In this document: positions 8,454 to 18,108 of the stretch, piece after piece | How the letters are laid out: every line of letters begins with the position of its first letter | Numbering within the stretch: position 1 is the first letter of the stretch | Assembly: GCF_014062315.1 (NCBI RefSeq) | Contig: NZ_JACGLT010000002.1 | Location: 434,001-498,000, forward strand | Source: Gelidibacter maritimus | Lineage (GTDB): Bacteria > Bacteroidota > Bacteroidia > Flavobacteriales > Flavobacteriaceae | Direction: 5' to 3' | DNA: 64,000 nt | The notes under the pieces: generated by a model | Database searches by the model: none | Seen by the model: only the letters and a program-made list of their open reading frames with translations | What the model was told of the DNA's origin: nothing | Made by a program: the position numbers and the translations under genes

Positions 8454-9619
8454 TGAAGGAGATACTGATCATTACCAGTTATTTTCCTCCTGAAATTGGT
8501 GCGGCATCCAATAGGATCTTCCATTTGGCTGAAGGCTTAAAAAATCGAAATTTTAGAGTTTCAGTCATTACGCCATTGCCCAATTATCCAACCGGTAAAA
8601 TTTTTAAATCCTATCGCAGAAAATTCAGTCATTCCTCTAATGAAAATGGGATATTGGTCCATCGTTTATGGATTTACGCTACGGTTTCAAAAAATAAGGT
8701 TGTTCGATTGTTTGCGATGCTATCCTACAGTTTAAGTCTCATTTGGTATTTCTTGTTCAACGAAATTCCTAAAACAGTTATCGTTCAATCACCACCACTT
8801 TTGGTCGCTTTTACCTGCTGTACATTTTTACGTTCCAAAAAACGGAAGTTGATTCTTAATGTCAGTGACTTGTGGCCCATTGCAGGTCTGGAATTAGGCG
8901 CTTTAAAAAAGAATTTCAGCTATCGTATTTTAGAGAGAATTGAACGTTCAAATTACAGGAAGGCCAATTTAATTTTAGGTCAAAGCGAAGAAATACTGAC
9001 GCATATTAAAACCCTATTCCCAAATAAAAAGACCTTCTTATATAGAAACTACCCTGATTTTGAATCGCCGGAAATCAATGCTCAAACCAAAAATAACCTG
9101 GGTAAAATTAGTATGGTCTATGCTGGCTTATTGGGAGTTGCCCAAGGCATTTTAAAGTTGTGTCAAGAACTGAATTATCAAGCTATTGAATTTCATATTT
9201 ACGGCTCTGGCTCAGAACAATTAAAAATAGAAAACTATATCAATGCCCATCCGGAATTACCCATTAGGTATCACGGCGAAGTGTCGCGGGATATGTTGCA
9301 CAAATCACTTATAAAATACGATATAGGCATCATTCCGCTACTGAACCGAATTTATGGCTCTGTACCCTCAAAAATATTCGAATACGCTAAACTGGGGCTT
9401 CCTATGTTGTATTTTGGAGGTGGTGAAGGCGAGACGATTATAAAAGAACACCGACTCGGTTGGGTGGCTAAAGCTGGAGATTATGAAGACTTGAATAGCA
9501 CCCTTTCCATTCTTAAAAAAACTGATTTTAATAACAACTTCAAAAATAACATCAAAACATCTGCTATGTTGCACTTTGACTTCGACAAACAGTTGGACGA
9601 GTTGGTAAAAGAGTTCTAA
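8453..9619 (+). CDS. Glycosyltransferase family 4 (WbuB-like)
   Basis: A 388-residue GT-B enzyme. The N-terminal acceptor domain opens with ITSYFPPEIGAASNRIFHLAEGL, typical of the WbuB/WcaI-like group; the C-terminal donor domain has GSGSEQLKIENY, YHGEVSRDML and a PSKIFEYAKLGLPMLYFG block that corresponds to the GT4 E-x7-E region. It likely adds one sugar (ManNAc is possible given wecB upstream) to the lipid-linked repeat unit on the cytoplasmic face. It ends convergently with the WcaJ-like gene, overlapping by 4 bp. Confidence 0.82.
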   Translation: MKEILIITSYFPPEIGAASNRIFHLAEGLKNRNFRVSVITPLPNYPTGKIFKSYRRKFSHSSNENGILVHRLWIYATVSKNKVVRLFAMLSYSLSLIWYFLFNEIPKTVIVQSPPLLVAFTCCTFLRSKKRKLILNVSDLWPIAGLELGALKKNFSYRILERIERSNYRKANLILGQSEEILTHIKTLFPNKKTFLYRNYPDFESPEINAQTKNNLGKISMVYAGLLGVAQGILKLCQELNYQAIEFHIYGSGSEQLKIENYINAHPELPIRYHGEVSRDMLHKSLIKYDIGIIPLLNRIYGSVPSKIFEYAKLGLPMLYFGGGEGETIIKEHRLGWVAKAGDYEDLNSTLSILKKTDFNNNFKNNIKTSAMLHFDFDKQLDELVKEF

Positions 9620-10974
9620 TAGGCCTTTTCTTCACCTTTTACAGCGTTCAAAAATGTTCGTACAATAATTCTGATGTCGAGTAATAACGACCAATTTTCA
9701 ATATAGAAAATATCATATTTAACGCGACCAATAATATCCTTATCGGTTTCAATTTCGCCCCTAAAACCACTTATTTGAGCTAAACCTGTAATCCCAGGTT
9801 TTACAAAATGTCTTACCATGAATTTATCAATTCGTTTTGCGTACATGCTCGTATGACTCACCATGTGCGGCCTTGGACCCACCACGGACATGTCGCCAAA
9901 AAGAACATTGAAAAATTGTGGCAATTCGTCAATACTGGTTTTTCTTAAAAACTTGCCTACTTTCGTCACCCGTTGATCATCTCTTGTGGCTTGATAAAGA
10001 TGGGCGTCGTTATTGGGCATCATCGATCTGAATTTGTAGCAGTCAAACTCCTTATAGTTAAACCCATTTCTGGATTGCTTAAAAAACACAGGACCTCTTG
10101 ATTCTAATTTGATCAAAATGGCAATTATTGGGGTGAGCCAGGATAAGATGAAAATGATGACCAAACTAGAAAATAGGATATCAAAACTTCTTTTAATGAC
10201 CTGATTAATAGAATCTTCTAGTGGAATATTCCTAAGTGAGAGTATTGGAATATAATCATAATACTCATATTTTAATTTCTTGGAATAAATCTCCTTATTA
10301 TCTGGTAAAAATTTTAAGATTTTAAGATTGTTATCGGCAAAATCGGTTATTTTAATGATCTGATTATTTGAAAGTTCCGAAATGGAGCAATATATTTCAT
10401 CAACAGCATTTCTCTTTATATAATCAAAGCATGCTTCAAGATCGACACTTTTCTTATCTCGAAAACTAAAAGTTTTTTTATGGACATAACCATATTCGGG
10501 ATTCTTATTAAAGAAGTTTTCTAAGGCTAAAGTTTTTTTGTTGACCCCTAAAATGACGGTATTTCTATAATTTCCTCCAAATGAAGTACGATATTTTTGA
10601 AGCAAATAATAGACTGTAAACTTAAAAATGGCAATCAATAAAAATACCGATCCCACATATTTGATAACTGTTTTTGGAGCGATATTAAATTGCTGATGAT
10701 ACCCTGAAAAAGCAAAAATAATTAAGGTAAAAAGAATCATTTGCCGCAGAACCAAAGAAATGATGGTGACTTCTCTGGTGAATCGATATACTTCATAAAA
10801 TTTTGAAGAGATGGAGAGAATTATCCAAGCACTAGAAATCACTGATACAAAAAGGATCGGATCTATATCTTTGAAAAAATAAAGAACCGCCAAGCCATTA
10901 ATCACACACAAATCAATTATATATGAAATGGGCCTTAAGTATCCGGAATATCTACCTTGCTTAAAAGAATTCAC
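9616..10974 (-). CDS. Polyprenyl glycosylphosphotransferase (WcaJ-like, initiating transferase)
   Basis: A 452-residue polytopic protein: N-terminal membrane segments (about 15-130), a CoA-binding-like nucleotide domain (about 135-255), one further membrane hairpin, and the C-terminal bacterial sugar transferase domain with KRSFDILFS, KFRSMM, RKTSIDELPQFFNVL, MSVVGPRP and KPGITGLAQISG. It transfers hexose-1-phosphate from a UDP-sugar to undecaprenyl phosphate, starting repeat-unit synthesis. The start is GTG (10974-10972); an in-frame stop lies at 10984-10986 and no ATG intervenes. It is directly downstream of the UXS-like gene (1-bp gap). Confidence 0.88.
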   Translation of the reverse strand: MNSFKQGRYSGYLRPISYIIDLCVINGLAVLYFFKDIDPILFVSVISSAWIILSISSKFYEVYRFTREVTIISLVLRQMILFTLIIFAFSGYHQQFNIAPKTVIKYVGSVFLLIAIFKFTVYYLLQKYRTSFGGNYRNTVILGVNKKTLALENFFNKNPEYGYVHKKTFSFRDKKSVDLEACFDYIKRNAVDEIYCSISELSNNQIIKITDFADNNLKILKFLPDNKEIYSKKLKYEYYDYIPILSLRNIPLEDSINQVIKRSFDILFSSLVIIFILSWLTPIIAILIKLESRGPVFFKQSRNGFNYKEFDCYKFRSMMPNNDAHLYQATRDDQRVTKVGKFLRKTSIDELPQFFNVLFGDMSVVGPRPHMVSHTSMYAKRIDKFMVRHFVKPGITGLAQISGFRGEIETDKDIIGRVKYDIFYIENWSLLLDIRIIVRTFLNAVKGEEKAY

Positions 10975-10975
10975 A

Positions 10976-11965
10976 TTATCGTTTTATATGGTTCGTAAAA
11001 TCTTTATGTGCACTTTTGTATAATTCCTCTTCCGTCAGACCTTTGAAATAATTATAGGTAATAGCCATGCCTTCCGCTCTTCCAACCTTTGGCTCCCAAT
11101 CCAACAACTTCTTTGCCAAGCTAATATCAGGTTGCCGTTGCATAGGGTCATCAACCGGCAGCTCCTTATAGACCACTTTTTGATGTGTCTTGGTAAGTTT
11201 TATAATTTCTTCAGCAAATTCCTTAATTGATATTTCATGAGGATTGCCAATATTTACAGGATAGGCATAATCGCTCATTAAGAGTCTATAAATACCTTCA
11301 ATTTGATCATCTACATAACAAAACGAACGTGTTTGTGAACCATCACCAAAAATGGTCAAATCTTCTCCTCTTAGCGCTTGCCCCATAAATGCCGGAATAA
11401 CACGGCCGTCATTGAGGCGCATTCGCGGTCCGTAGGTATTAAAAATCCGAACAATACGGGTTTCAAGACCATGGAATCTATGGTAGGCCATGGTAATTGA
11501 TTCTTGAAAGCGTTTGGCTTCATCATAAACACCCCGAGGTCCGATAGCATTGACGTTGCCATAATAATCTTCAGTTTGCGGATGTACCAAAGGGTCTCCA
11601 TAAACCTCAGAAGTAGAAGCAATAAGCAATCTGGCTTTCTTATTTTTAGCCAGACCCAATAAATTATGCGTTCCTAAAGACCCTACTTTTAAGGTTTGAA
11701 TAGGGATTTTTAAATAATCTATTGGGCTTGCTGGAGAAGCAAAGTGGAGAATATAATGGAGGTCTTCTTCAATTGTAATATGTTCAGTCACATCATGCTT
11801 TATAAATCTAAATTGCGGGTGATTTTTTAAATGTTCTATGTTTTTTGCATCACCAGTTATGAAATTATCCATACCGATAACGTTAAAACCTTCTTTTATA
11901 AATCGATCGCAGAGATGAGAACCAAGGAAGCCAGCGGCTCCTGTGATGAGGATGTTTTTAGACAT
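10976..11965 (-). CDS. UDP-glucuronate decarboxylase (UDP-xylose synthase)-like SDR
   Basis: A 329-residue extended short-chain dehydrogenase. NAD site [10 protein letters not shown] near the N terminus, ASPASPIDY, a STSEVYGDP block, the catalytic YDEAKR (Tyr and Lys four apart) and an IFNTYGPRM segment are the hallmarks of UXS, which converts UDP-GlcA to UDP-xylose. A product closer to UDP-4-keto sugars cannot be ruled out from sequence alone. No UDP-glucose dehydrogenase is seen in this window, so UDP-GlcA must come from elsewhere. Confidence 0.82.
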   Translation of the reverse strand: MSKNILITGAAGFLGSHLCDRFIKEGFNVIGMDNFITGDAKNIEHLKNHPQFRFIKHDVTEHITIEEDLHYILHFASPASPIDYLKIPIQTLKVGSLGTHNLLGLAKNKKARLLIASTSEVYGDPLVHPQTEDYYGNVNAIGPRGVYDEAKRFQESITMAYHRFHGLETRIVRIFNTYGPRMRLNDGRVIPAFMGQALRGEDLTIFGDGSQTRSFCYVDDQIEGIYRLLMSDYAYPVNIGNPHEISIKEFAEEIIKLTKTHQKVVYKELPVDDPMQRQPDISLAKKLLDWEPKVGRAEGMAITYNYFKGLTEEELYKSAHKDFTNHIKR

Positions 11966-12014
11966 TGATTTTGAGTTATTATAGATAACATCTTATTTTA
12001 AAAGTTCTTATTAC

Positions 12015-12029
12015 CGCCTTCCTAAGGCG
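12015..12029. other. Small hairpin downstream of the GT4/wzy/wzx group
   Basis: CGCCTT, three-base loop, AAGGCG in the 130-bp gap between the GT4 gene and the UXS-like gene. There is no T-run on the - strand, so it is at best a weak terminator or an mRNA end. Confidence 0.3.
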
Positions 12030-12095
12030 ATTTGAGTTCCAAATATAATGTGTTATTACAGTATTCTAAAGTTTTGATTTATAATTCCTGTGAAT

Positions 12096-13214
12096 TTAAT
12101 TCCGAGTTAATTTAAATTCGTTGTATTTGAATTCCACATATTCCTTAATTTCCCTTTCAAATCTTTCTTTGGAAAATTTTAAGGCATTTTCCCTTATTTC
12201 AACTGGATTGAAATTAGTTTTTTCAAAATCTTTTATTGCATTTATAATTGAGTCTTCCGTTTGTTGGTCAAACAAAATACCTGTTTTATTAGGCACTACG
12301 GTTTCTCGCACACCACCAGCATTATAAGCAATAACAGGTGTTCCACAGGCTTGAGCTTCCACTGGGACAATTCCAAAATCTTCTTTTGAGGCAAAAACAA
12401 AGGCTTTGGCGTTTTGCATATATTGTTTCAATGCATCTGAATTCAAAAACCCCTTTAATTCTATATTGCTCTTGGCCACTTTTTTAATGCTTTTAAAATC
12501 TGGACCATCCCCCACTACAATCAACTTTTTCTCCGGCATTTTATTAAATGCTTCTACAATAAGTTTAATTTTTTTATACGGAACCATTCGAGATGCTGTC
12601 AAATAATAGTCTTGCTTATTTACCTGCAATTGAAATTCATCCACGTTGACAGGAGGGTAAATCACAACACTATCTCTATTATAAATCTTTTTAATTCTTT
12701 GCGCAATATAATTAGAGTTTGCTATAAAAAAATCAACCCGGTTAGTGTTGGATAAATCCCACTGCCTAATTTTGTGCAGCACCCACTTGGCATAAACCCC
12801 TTTAAGGCCTTTATTCAGTTTAGTATCCATTAAATATTGATGATACAAATCCCATGCATAGCGCATTGGAGAATGACAATAACAAATGTGAAGTTGATCT
12901 TGATTGGAAAGTACACCTTTAGCTACTGATGCGGACGATGACAGAATTAAATCATAATTTCTTAAATCAAATTGCTCTATTGCAAAAGGGAAAAACTGAA
13001 GAAATTTGCGATGATTTGAACGCGCAGTTGGTAGTTTTTGAATAAAGCTCACATTAGCTTTTTCACCATTTAAAATGAATTGCCTATCATTATTATCTAA
13101 GAAATCGACTAGTGCAAAATGATCAAAATCTCCCCATACATTGTTGAAGGAATGGATAACTTTTTCGGCTCCCCCACTAACATAATACCAATCATGGACC
13201 AACGCTTTTTTCAT
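12096..13214 (-). CDS. Glycosyltransferase family 4
   Basis: A GT-B enzyme of about 372 residues. N-terminal ALVHDWYYVSGGAEKVIHSF contains the GG-AE motif seen in mannosyl/rhamnosyl transferases of O-antigen loci; the donor domain has SRMVPYKKIKLIVEAF, VVGDGPDFKSI, and the GT4 retaining motif in FASKEDFGIVPVEAQACGTPVIAYNAGG. The longer reading frame begins with TTG at 13229, but the ATG at 13214 gives the natural start MKKALVHDW; it still overlaps the end of the upstream wzy gene. Sugar specificity cannot be read from sequence; a link to the rhamnose pathway is only a guess. Confidence 0.83.
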   Translation of the reverse strand: MKKALVHDWYYVSGGAEKVIHSFNNVWGDFDHFALVDFLDNNDRQFILNGEKANVSFIQKLPTARSNHRKFLQFFPFAIEQFDLRNYDLILSSSASVAKGVLSNQDQLHICYCHSPMRYAWDLYHQYLMDTKLNKGLKGVYAKWVLHKIRQWDLSNTNRVDFFIANSNYIAQRIKKIYNRDSVVIYPPVNVDEFQLQVNKQDYYLTASRMVPYKKIKLIVEAFNKMPEKKLIVVGDGPDFKSIKKVAKSNIELKGFLNSDALKQYMQNAKAFVFASKEDFGIVPVEAQACGTPVIAYNAGGVRETVVPNKTGILFDQQTEDSIINAIKDFEKTNFNPVEIRENALKFSKERFEREIKEYVEFKYNEFKLTRN

Positions 13215-14457
13215 ATAGGTTTTTTTCAAAAATTCTTAATAAAAAAAGTAGAAATACAAAACTAAAAAAAGTATAAATCCCCGCTCCTCTTGTGTAACTA
13301 AGAATCATCAAAAATACGTTAATTATTAAAACATATATTAATACGGGTGTGTAAATGAATGATTGAAGAGCTCTCTGATAAATATATTTCTGTAATACAC
13401 CAAACAAGAACAGAAATACCGGTGTAAACCATCTAAAATCGATGTAAAAAGAACCAAATAGGGTGAGATAAACATAATCACGTGGAGATGGATTGGTAAT
13501 TTCTATATTAGCTAAATTGGTTTTGTTTAAAAACTTTGGAATGGTAGAAAAATTATACTTGCCATAGGTGATTGGTAAATTATCCATATTAATTATATGG
13601 TTGAGCTCAAAAACGCCATGGGCTATGTACTGTCCTGTATGCATTATTGAAAGAGCAAAAAGTTTTGAAACAACGGAATTTTCATCATTTTGAAAATAGT
13701 TTATAGCCTTTTCGGTAGGTCTTAAAATCTCGTTATAACGACTTTCAAACATTGATTCGTAAAACTTGGCGTCTAGGTTTTCTGAGAGTTTTTCTCTTTT
13801 AAATAAAATCAGCATGGAAATCGTCATCATAAGAAGCACAGCAAGTACTGCCAACCCAATTCTTTTAAAATTGATTTGTTTTCTTTGATAAGCAATAACA
13901 GTGATTGCCACAATTAGAAAAATTTCAAAAAATGGTTTTCTGTTACCTTTCAAAACAGCCTCCACAATAGGGAAGAAAAGAACGAGATAAGACGCCAACA
14001 CATAAAGCTTCTTGTGACTCATATTTGATCTGATACAAATTACAAAAGGAAAGAAGTATAAGCTTTTAAGTACTGAGGCAATAATGAGCAAAACTTGATT
14101 TTCTTTAAAGTTTTTTTCATTTAAAATTCTATTGAATTTTAAGTCGTTAATGAATGATAAATCTCTTACAAAAAACAGATCATACCATCTCAATAAATAG
14201 CTTGCTATAATAATGATCAACAACAGTTTCACAGTCTTTTTGTGGCTCAACACATATTTTTTTGAAGTGTCACGATGAAAGTTAAAGGCTAAAAAACCTA
14301 CAACGAGAGCCAAATAACAGGCGCCTATAAAAAATACTGTTTCTGCCTTAAGGGGCTCCACCGGAGTTAACGGAAGAATAATATAGGATAGCATCCAAAT
14401 TAGAAGTCCAAAACCGATACTCCCAAAAAACAAGCTATATGATTTTATAATCTTCAT
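13192..14457 (-). CDS. O-antigen polymerase (Wzy)-like membrane protein, copy A
   Basis: A 421-residue protein with about ten to twelve membrane segments and a large extracytoplasmic loop (about residues 220-320). It shares features with the protein at 19119-20450: an AHGV(F/V)E motif in the loop (AHGVFELNHII here), a YG-Y block and an FGSFYIDF membrane entry. This pattern fits Wzy-type polymerases that join lipid-linked repeat units on the periplasmic side. ATG start overlapping the wzx stop by 4 bp (ATGA). Low sequence conservation of Wzy limits certainty. Confidence 0.7.
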   Translation of the reverse strand: MKIIKSYSLFFGSIGFGLLIWMLSYIILPLTPVEPLKAETVFFIGACYLALVVGFLAFNFHRDTSKKYVLSHKKTVKLLLIIIIASYLLRWYDLFFVRDLSFINDLKFNRILNEKNFKENQVLLIIASVLKSLYFFPFVICIRSNMSHKKLYVLASYLVLFFPIVEAVLKGNRKPFFEIFLIVAITVIAYQRKQINFKRIGLAVLAVLLMMTISMLILFKREKLSENLDAKFYESMFESRYNEILRPTEKAINYFQNDENSVVSKLFALSIMHTGQYIAHGVFELNHIINMDNLPITYGKYNFSTIPKFLNKTNLANIEITNPSPRDYVYLTLFGSFYIDFRWFTPVFLFLFGVLQKYIYQRALQSFIYTPVLIYVLIINVFLMILSYTRGAGIYTFFSFVFLLFLLRIFEKNLYEKSVGP

Positions 14458-15728
14458 AAAAATGTTTTGAAAAGAAAATAGCTAGTCGTTAATATGTAAA
14501 TGGCAATTAATGTCACTGTTGATTTCTTAAATATTATTTTTATTCTAAACAAACTGTGATACTGTATCAAACAGGCAATAAAAATTACCGTCATATGGAT
14601 GAATGTCAAAGTGGATAGTGTTAAAACATTCTGAAATACATATAGTGATATCATTGATCCTATAACCAGCACCACAAACTTGACATTATTCTTTGACGCT
14701 AAATTTTCTCTATCAATAATATTTGAGTTTAAAGCACTGGCAATCCACATAACCATTTGCGCCGAGAGTAAAAAGTAAACCATTCTATTTTCAGTGTACG
14801 TCTCAGCAAAATACTCAGAAAAACGGGGCATAATATATGGCGAAATGAAGAAAATCAAAACAGACAAACAAAAGATAAAAGCAAAGAATAGGAAATAGTA
14901 CTTATCCAACACAAACGGATTTAGCGTATAAATTTTCTTAAAGAATGCAATATTGATAACTTGATGTATGATGACCACAATGGCTGAGAGTCTAAAGTAA
15001 AAGGCATAAACTCCCACCGTTTCAAAATCAAAAAACAGCTCAACTAAAATACGACCTGAAGTGGTTATCAAAAAAATTAAGAAAGTAGAAATAAGCAGGT
15101 GTATGCTAAATTTTAATATTTTTTTGTAATCCTTAAAGAAGGCTTGACTCCTTTGCTTAAAGTAATTGAGGATTCCATAAAACACATAAATGAAGCTGTA
15201 AAGAAGAACAAAAATGTTTATGACATTGATGTTTAAGGTAATTAATTCAATTTTAGCCAGTAAGTAACTAATTAGTAGCACAATATATATCCCGGAATCA
15301 ATAATGACCGCCGGTGCGGACTTTTCCTGTGATTTTAATTGTGTTGAATAAAACATCTGGTTAGCAATAATATATGAAATATTAAAAGCCAAGTAGAAAA
15401 CAATATCTAAATCAAATGCCAGGTATAAGATTTGATTTATGGCAAATGGAAGCAAAAGAATTAGGGCATGAAACTTAAAGGCGGGTTTTATGTCATTATT
15501 CTTTTCTTTAAGCACAAAATAGGGGAATGCACCAGGAACTCCAAGGTTAATAATGGTATTGACTATCATTCCCAAGCCAGCCAAGGCATATTCCAAGATT
15601 CCGAAATCTGATTTTGATAATTGGTCAGCCAATAACAATGGAATAAAATAGACCGTTGCCTTAGCAACCGTAAATACGATTCCAAATAGTGAGTAGTGTT
15701 TTATAAATTTAAGAAACCCATTACGCAT
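14454..15728 (-). CDS. Polysaccharide flippase, Wzx/MATE-like
   Basis: A 424-residue protein with about twelve membrane segments and the typical opening of polysaccharide exporters: after KHYSLFGIVFTVAKATVYFIP comes LSKSDFGILEYAL, then INLGVPGAFPYF. Wzx moves the undecaprenyl-linked repeat unit across the inner membrane. It is the first gene after the terminator at 15782-15815 and is translationally coupled to wzy copy A. The gene is strongly AT-rich compared with the flanking housekeeping genes, as is common for wzx/wzy. Confidence 0.8.
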   Translation of the reverse strand: MRNGFLKFIKHYSLFGIVFTVAKATVYFIPLLLADQLSKSDFGILEYALAGLGMIVNTIINLGVPGAFPYFVLKEKNNDIKPAFKFHALILLLPFAINQILYLAFDLDIVFYLAFNISYIIANQMFYSTQLKSQEKSAPAVIIDSGIYIVLLISYLLAKIELITLNINVINIFVLLYSFIYVFYGILNYFKQRSQAFFKDYKKILKFSIHLLISTFLIFLITTSGRILVELFFDFETVGVYAFYFRLSAIVVIIHQVINIAFFKKIYTLNPFVLDKYYFLFFAFIFCLSVLIFFISPYIMPRFSEYFAETYTENRMVYFLLSAQMVMWIASALNSNIIDRENLASKNNVKFVVLVIGSMISLYVFQNVLTLSTLTFIHMTVIFIACLIQYHSLFRIKIIFKKSTVTLIAIYILTTSYFLFKTFL

Positions 15729-15781
15729 ATCTTACTGTTGATAACTTTCAGTTTTAAAGCTATTACAAATTATCTTTTAAA

Positions 15782-15815
15782 AAAAAAGAGTTTAAAATGT
15801 TTTAAACTCTTTTTT
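15782..15815 (-). terminator. Intrinsic terminator after the beta-helix lipoprotein gene
   Basis: A near-perfect inverted repeat, 16-base arms AAAAAAGAGTTTAAAA / TTTTAAACTCTTTTTT around TG. It lies 20 bp after the stop codon of the gene at 15836 and ends in a U-run on the - strand. It separates the pse-to-ligase block from wzx and the genes below it. Confidence 0.75.
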
Positions 15816-15835
15816 AATCTTTATATTTTGATGTT

Positions 15836-16885
15836 TTATTCTTTTATTTCTATTATGACACCATGATTATCATCTTCAAGAATGGTCATATCTGTTTGGT
15901 CATTTAGAACTTTAAAGTTACCTATTATAACCGGTCGCCGCATATCACCGCTATCAAAATGCGCCGTGTATGTACCTTTAGAGTCTTTCTCATTTATGAT
16001 AATATTTTCAATAAAACTATCATAACATTTATTAATCCATAAGGCCTTAAATTCCTTTTCTTCACCAGGTGCAGCGTCTTGCATACCATCCATATGCGTT
16101 GCATCTCCAATACCAAATTTATCTATAATGACTTCACCTATTAAATGGTCTTTACCTGTCATATAAATACCATGTCGGTCGGTTGATTTAATATGGACCT
16201 TTTTTATTTGTACATTTTCTGGATTATTATTATATCCATCAATTGCCAAAGCAGCATGGGAGTATTTATATCTTTCACTTCCAGAACCAAGATCTTGAAC
16301 TTCGAGATAATTAATTTTAATGTCTTTACAACCGTGGTATATATGACAGCCTGTATTCCTTAATCCCCACAAATTCTTAGACGTATCACTTTTTAGAATT
16401 ACAGAATCAATAGAAATATTTCGAGCTTCCGTAAGTCCTAATCTGGCATACGAAATCAACGTTCCCTTTAACGTAATATTTTCAGGCTTTGGTAAAGTAT
16501 CTTTATTCTGGGTAATATGAATTAAATTAAATTCAGAATTATTAAACCTTAGTGTCATATTGTTTCGTGAATCTAAGGTTAGATCCATACCATAATAACC
16601 TGCAGGAAAAATAATTTCCATTCCGGATTTTTCTGCAAGATCTAAAACTGTAGTCATTCTATTTTTGCCAGATGTAGGATGGGAAGTTTTAGAATTTTCA
16701 GCTGTCAATCCATAGCGTCTGGCATCACCAACAGGAAAAGAATCATCTAAAACATATTCAGTTTCATCAAATTGCTTTTGAATCTCTTCTTTCTCATTAT
16801 TAAAAGTAGCCTTTTTTTCCTCCTTGCAGGAAAAAAAGAAAAAGGTCAAAAGACATATGATAAGAGTAATCTTTGGTTGAGTCAT
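15836..16885 (-). CDS. Surface lipoprotein with right-handed beta-helix (paralogue 1)
   Basis: A 349-residue protein. A signal peptide runs into a relaxed lipobox (FFFFSC); the residues after the Cys are KEEK, which fits the K-(D/E)2 lipoprotein export signal known from Flavobacteriia, so display on the cell surface is likely. From about residue 50 it has the opening SFPVGDARRYG, akin to the start of pectate-lyase-3-type beta-helices, followed by repeated short beta-strand turns (for example NISIDSVILKSD, DIKINYLEVQDL, NVQIKKVHIKS). It is clearly paralogous to the protein at 18109-19122: shared HGIYMTGKDHL / TALYLTGQHHL and WINKCYD / WINKCND. Candidate activities are lyase, hydrolase or epimerase on the exported glycan; no catalytic residues can be assigned. 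Confidence 0.7.
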   Translation of the reverse strand: MTQPKITLIICLLTFFFFSCKEEKKATFNNEKEEIQKQFDETEYVLDDSFPVGDARRYGLTAENSKTSHPTSGKNRMTTVLDLAEKSGMEIIFPAGYYGMDLTLDSRNNMTLRFNNSEFNLIHITQNKDTLPKPENITLKGTLISYARLGLTEARNISIDSVILKSDTSKNLWGLRNTGCHIYHGCKDIKINYLEVQDLGSGSERYKYSHAALAIDGYNNNPENVQIKKVHIKSTDRHGIYMTGKDHLIGEVIIDKFGIGDATHMDGMQDAAPGEEKEFKALWINKCYDSFIENIIINEKDSKGTYTAHFDSGDMRRPVIIGNFKVLNDQTDMTILEDDNHGVIIEIKE

Positions 16886-16889
16886 TATA

Positions 16890-18107
16890 TTAATTATTAT
16901 CGTTGTATAAAAAAAAGGGGATCAGAAATGCAAATATAACAATTCCATGTTGTCTATCTAGATACGACTCGACCATGCAACCCATGCTAAAGAAAATTAT
17001 ATAATATGAATAATATTTTTGACGAAGGTTAATTTTTCTTATTAGAATAAACATCAGGAATAAAAACACAAACCCTCCTAAAATTCCTGTTTTTAAAAAC
17101 TCCGTTAGATATTGGTTGTGATTATTATATTTGGCCGATAATCCTGCCTTAAAATTTACGCGTTTATATTGATCATTTAGAGCCTCCCTATAGTCGCCTG
17201 TTCCGACACCAAAGGGTAGTGCATCAGAAATTTCTTGAAGAGCCAAATGATTAATTAGAATTCGGTGTTCAAATGTGTTTTTTGTGATAGTGAAAGCGTT
17301 CTTGGTAATAATAGTTTCTAAATCAATATCTAATGTTTTAGTAAACACATCCACCCGCTGCTGTATAATTGGCAATTGAAATGCACTCAAAAATATAACT
17401 GCTCCCATTATTAATGGAACAAATACTTTTGATTTTTTTCTCTTATATGTTTGAAATATTATAATTAACCAAAGAAGAAGTCCAAAAATTAAACTGGTTT
17501 TATTACCCATTAAAAAGATAATACCAAAAGAAACACATAATAGGATTATGTGAAACATTATTTTTCTTTTGTCGATGATGGCGTCGATACACGCTAGAAT
17601 AGGGAGGAACAATATGAAAATAAGATAAAACTGACTGATATCCAATTTTTCAATAATAGTGAAATGCACAAAAGTACTTATATCTCTATTATCAATATAC
17701 AAATGCACAAAAATGTAATATATAAAGGGTAAGATGACAGTAATTTTAGCTATTGAAATGATGAATTCAAATTCCTTTTTTGAAAATTTTTCAACACTTA
17801 GTATGGCTGGGAGAAAAAGGATAGGCAACATAACACTGACACGCGTTTGAGCAAAATCAAGATTTTCTGAATGCATGAGACCTATAAGTTGTGTGATAAA
17901 AAAAAAGATAAAGAAGATGGGGATTCTTTTGTAGCGGATAACTTTAAATTTTTCTATAATATTAACCTTCGTATCAAAAAAGAAAAACGGCAAAAAAGCA
18001 AACATAGAAATACTAGTTAAAGCATAAGATATGCTAAATGAGCTAATCAGTAATACTACTAACCAAATACCTATAATTCTACGCTTTTGCAAAAATTTCC
18101 TAAGCAT
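16890..18107 (-). CDS. O-antigen ligase family protein (Wzy_C type)
   Basis: A 405-residue protein with ten or more membrane segments and a periplasmic loop before the C-terminal helices. The loop holds GVGTGDYREAL and, further on, NNHNQYLTEFLKTGILGG, the His-containing signature of the WaaL/Wzy_C family. Members either ligate O-chains to lipid A core or polymerise repeat units; which one applies is not decidable here. It is encoded between two beta-helix lipoprotein genes with gaps of 1 and 4 bp, so it is surely co-transcribed with both. Confidence 0.8.
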   Translation of the reverse strand: MLRKFLQKRRIIGIWLVVLLISSFSISYALTSISMFAFLPFFFFDTKVNIIEKFKVIRYKRIPIFFIFFFITQLIGLMHSENLDFAQTRVSVMLPILFLPAILSVEKFSKKEFEFIISIAKITVILPFIYYIFVHLYIDNRDISTFVHFTIIEKLDISQFYLIFILFLPILACIDAIIDKRKIMFHIILLCVSFGIIFLMGNKTSLIFGLLLWLIIIFQTYKRKKSKVFVPLIMGAVIFLSAFQLPIIQQRVDVFTKTLDIDLETIITKNAFTITKNTFEHRILINHLALQEISDALPFGVGTGDYREALNDQYKRVNFKAGLSAKYNNHNQYLTEFLKTGILGGFVFLFLMFILIRKINLRQKYYSYYIIFFSMGCMVESYLDRQHGIVIFAFLIPFFLYNDNN

Positions 18108-18108
18108 T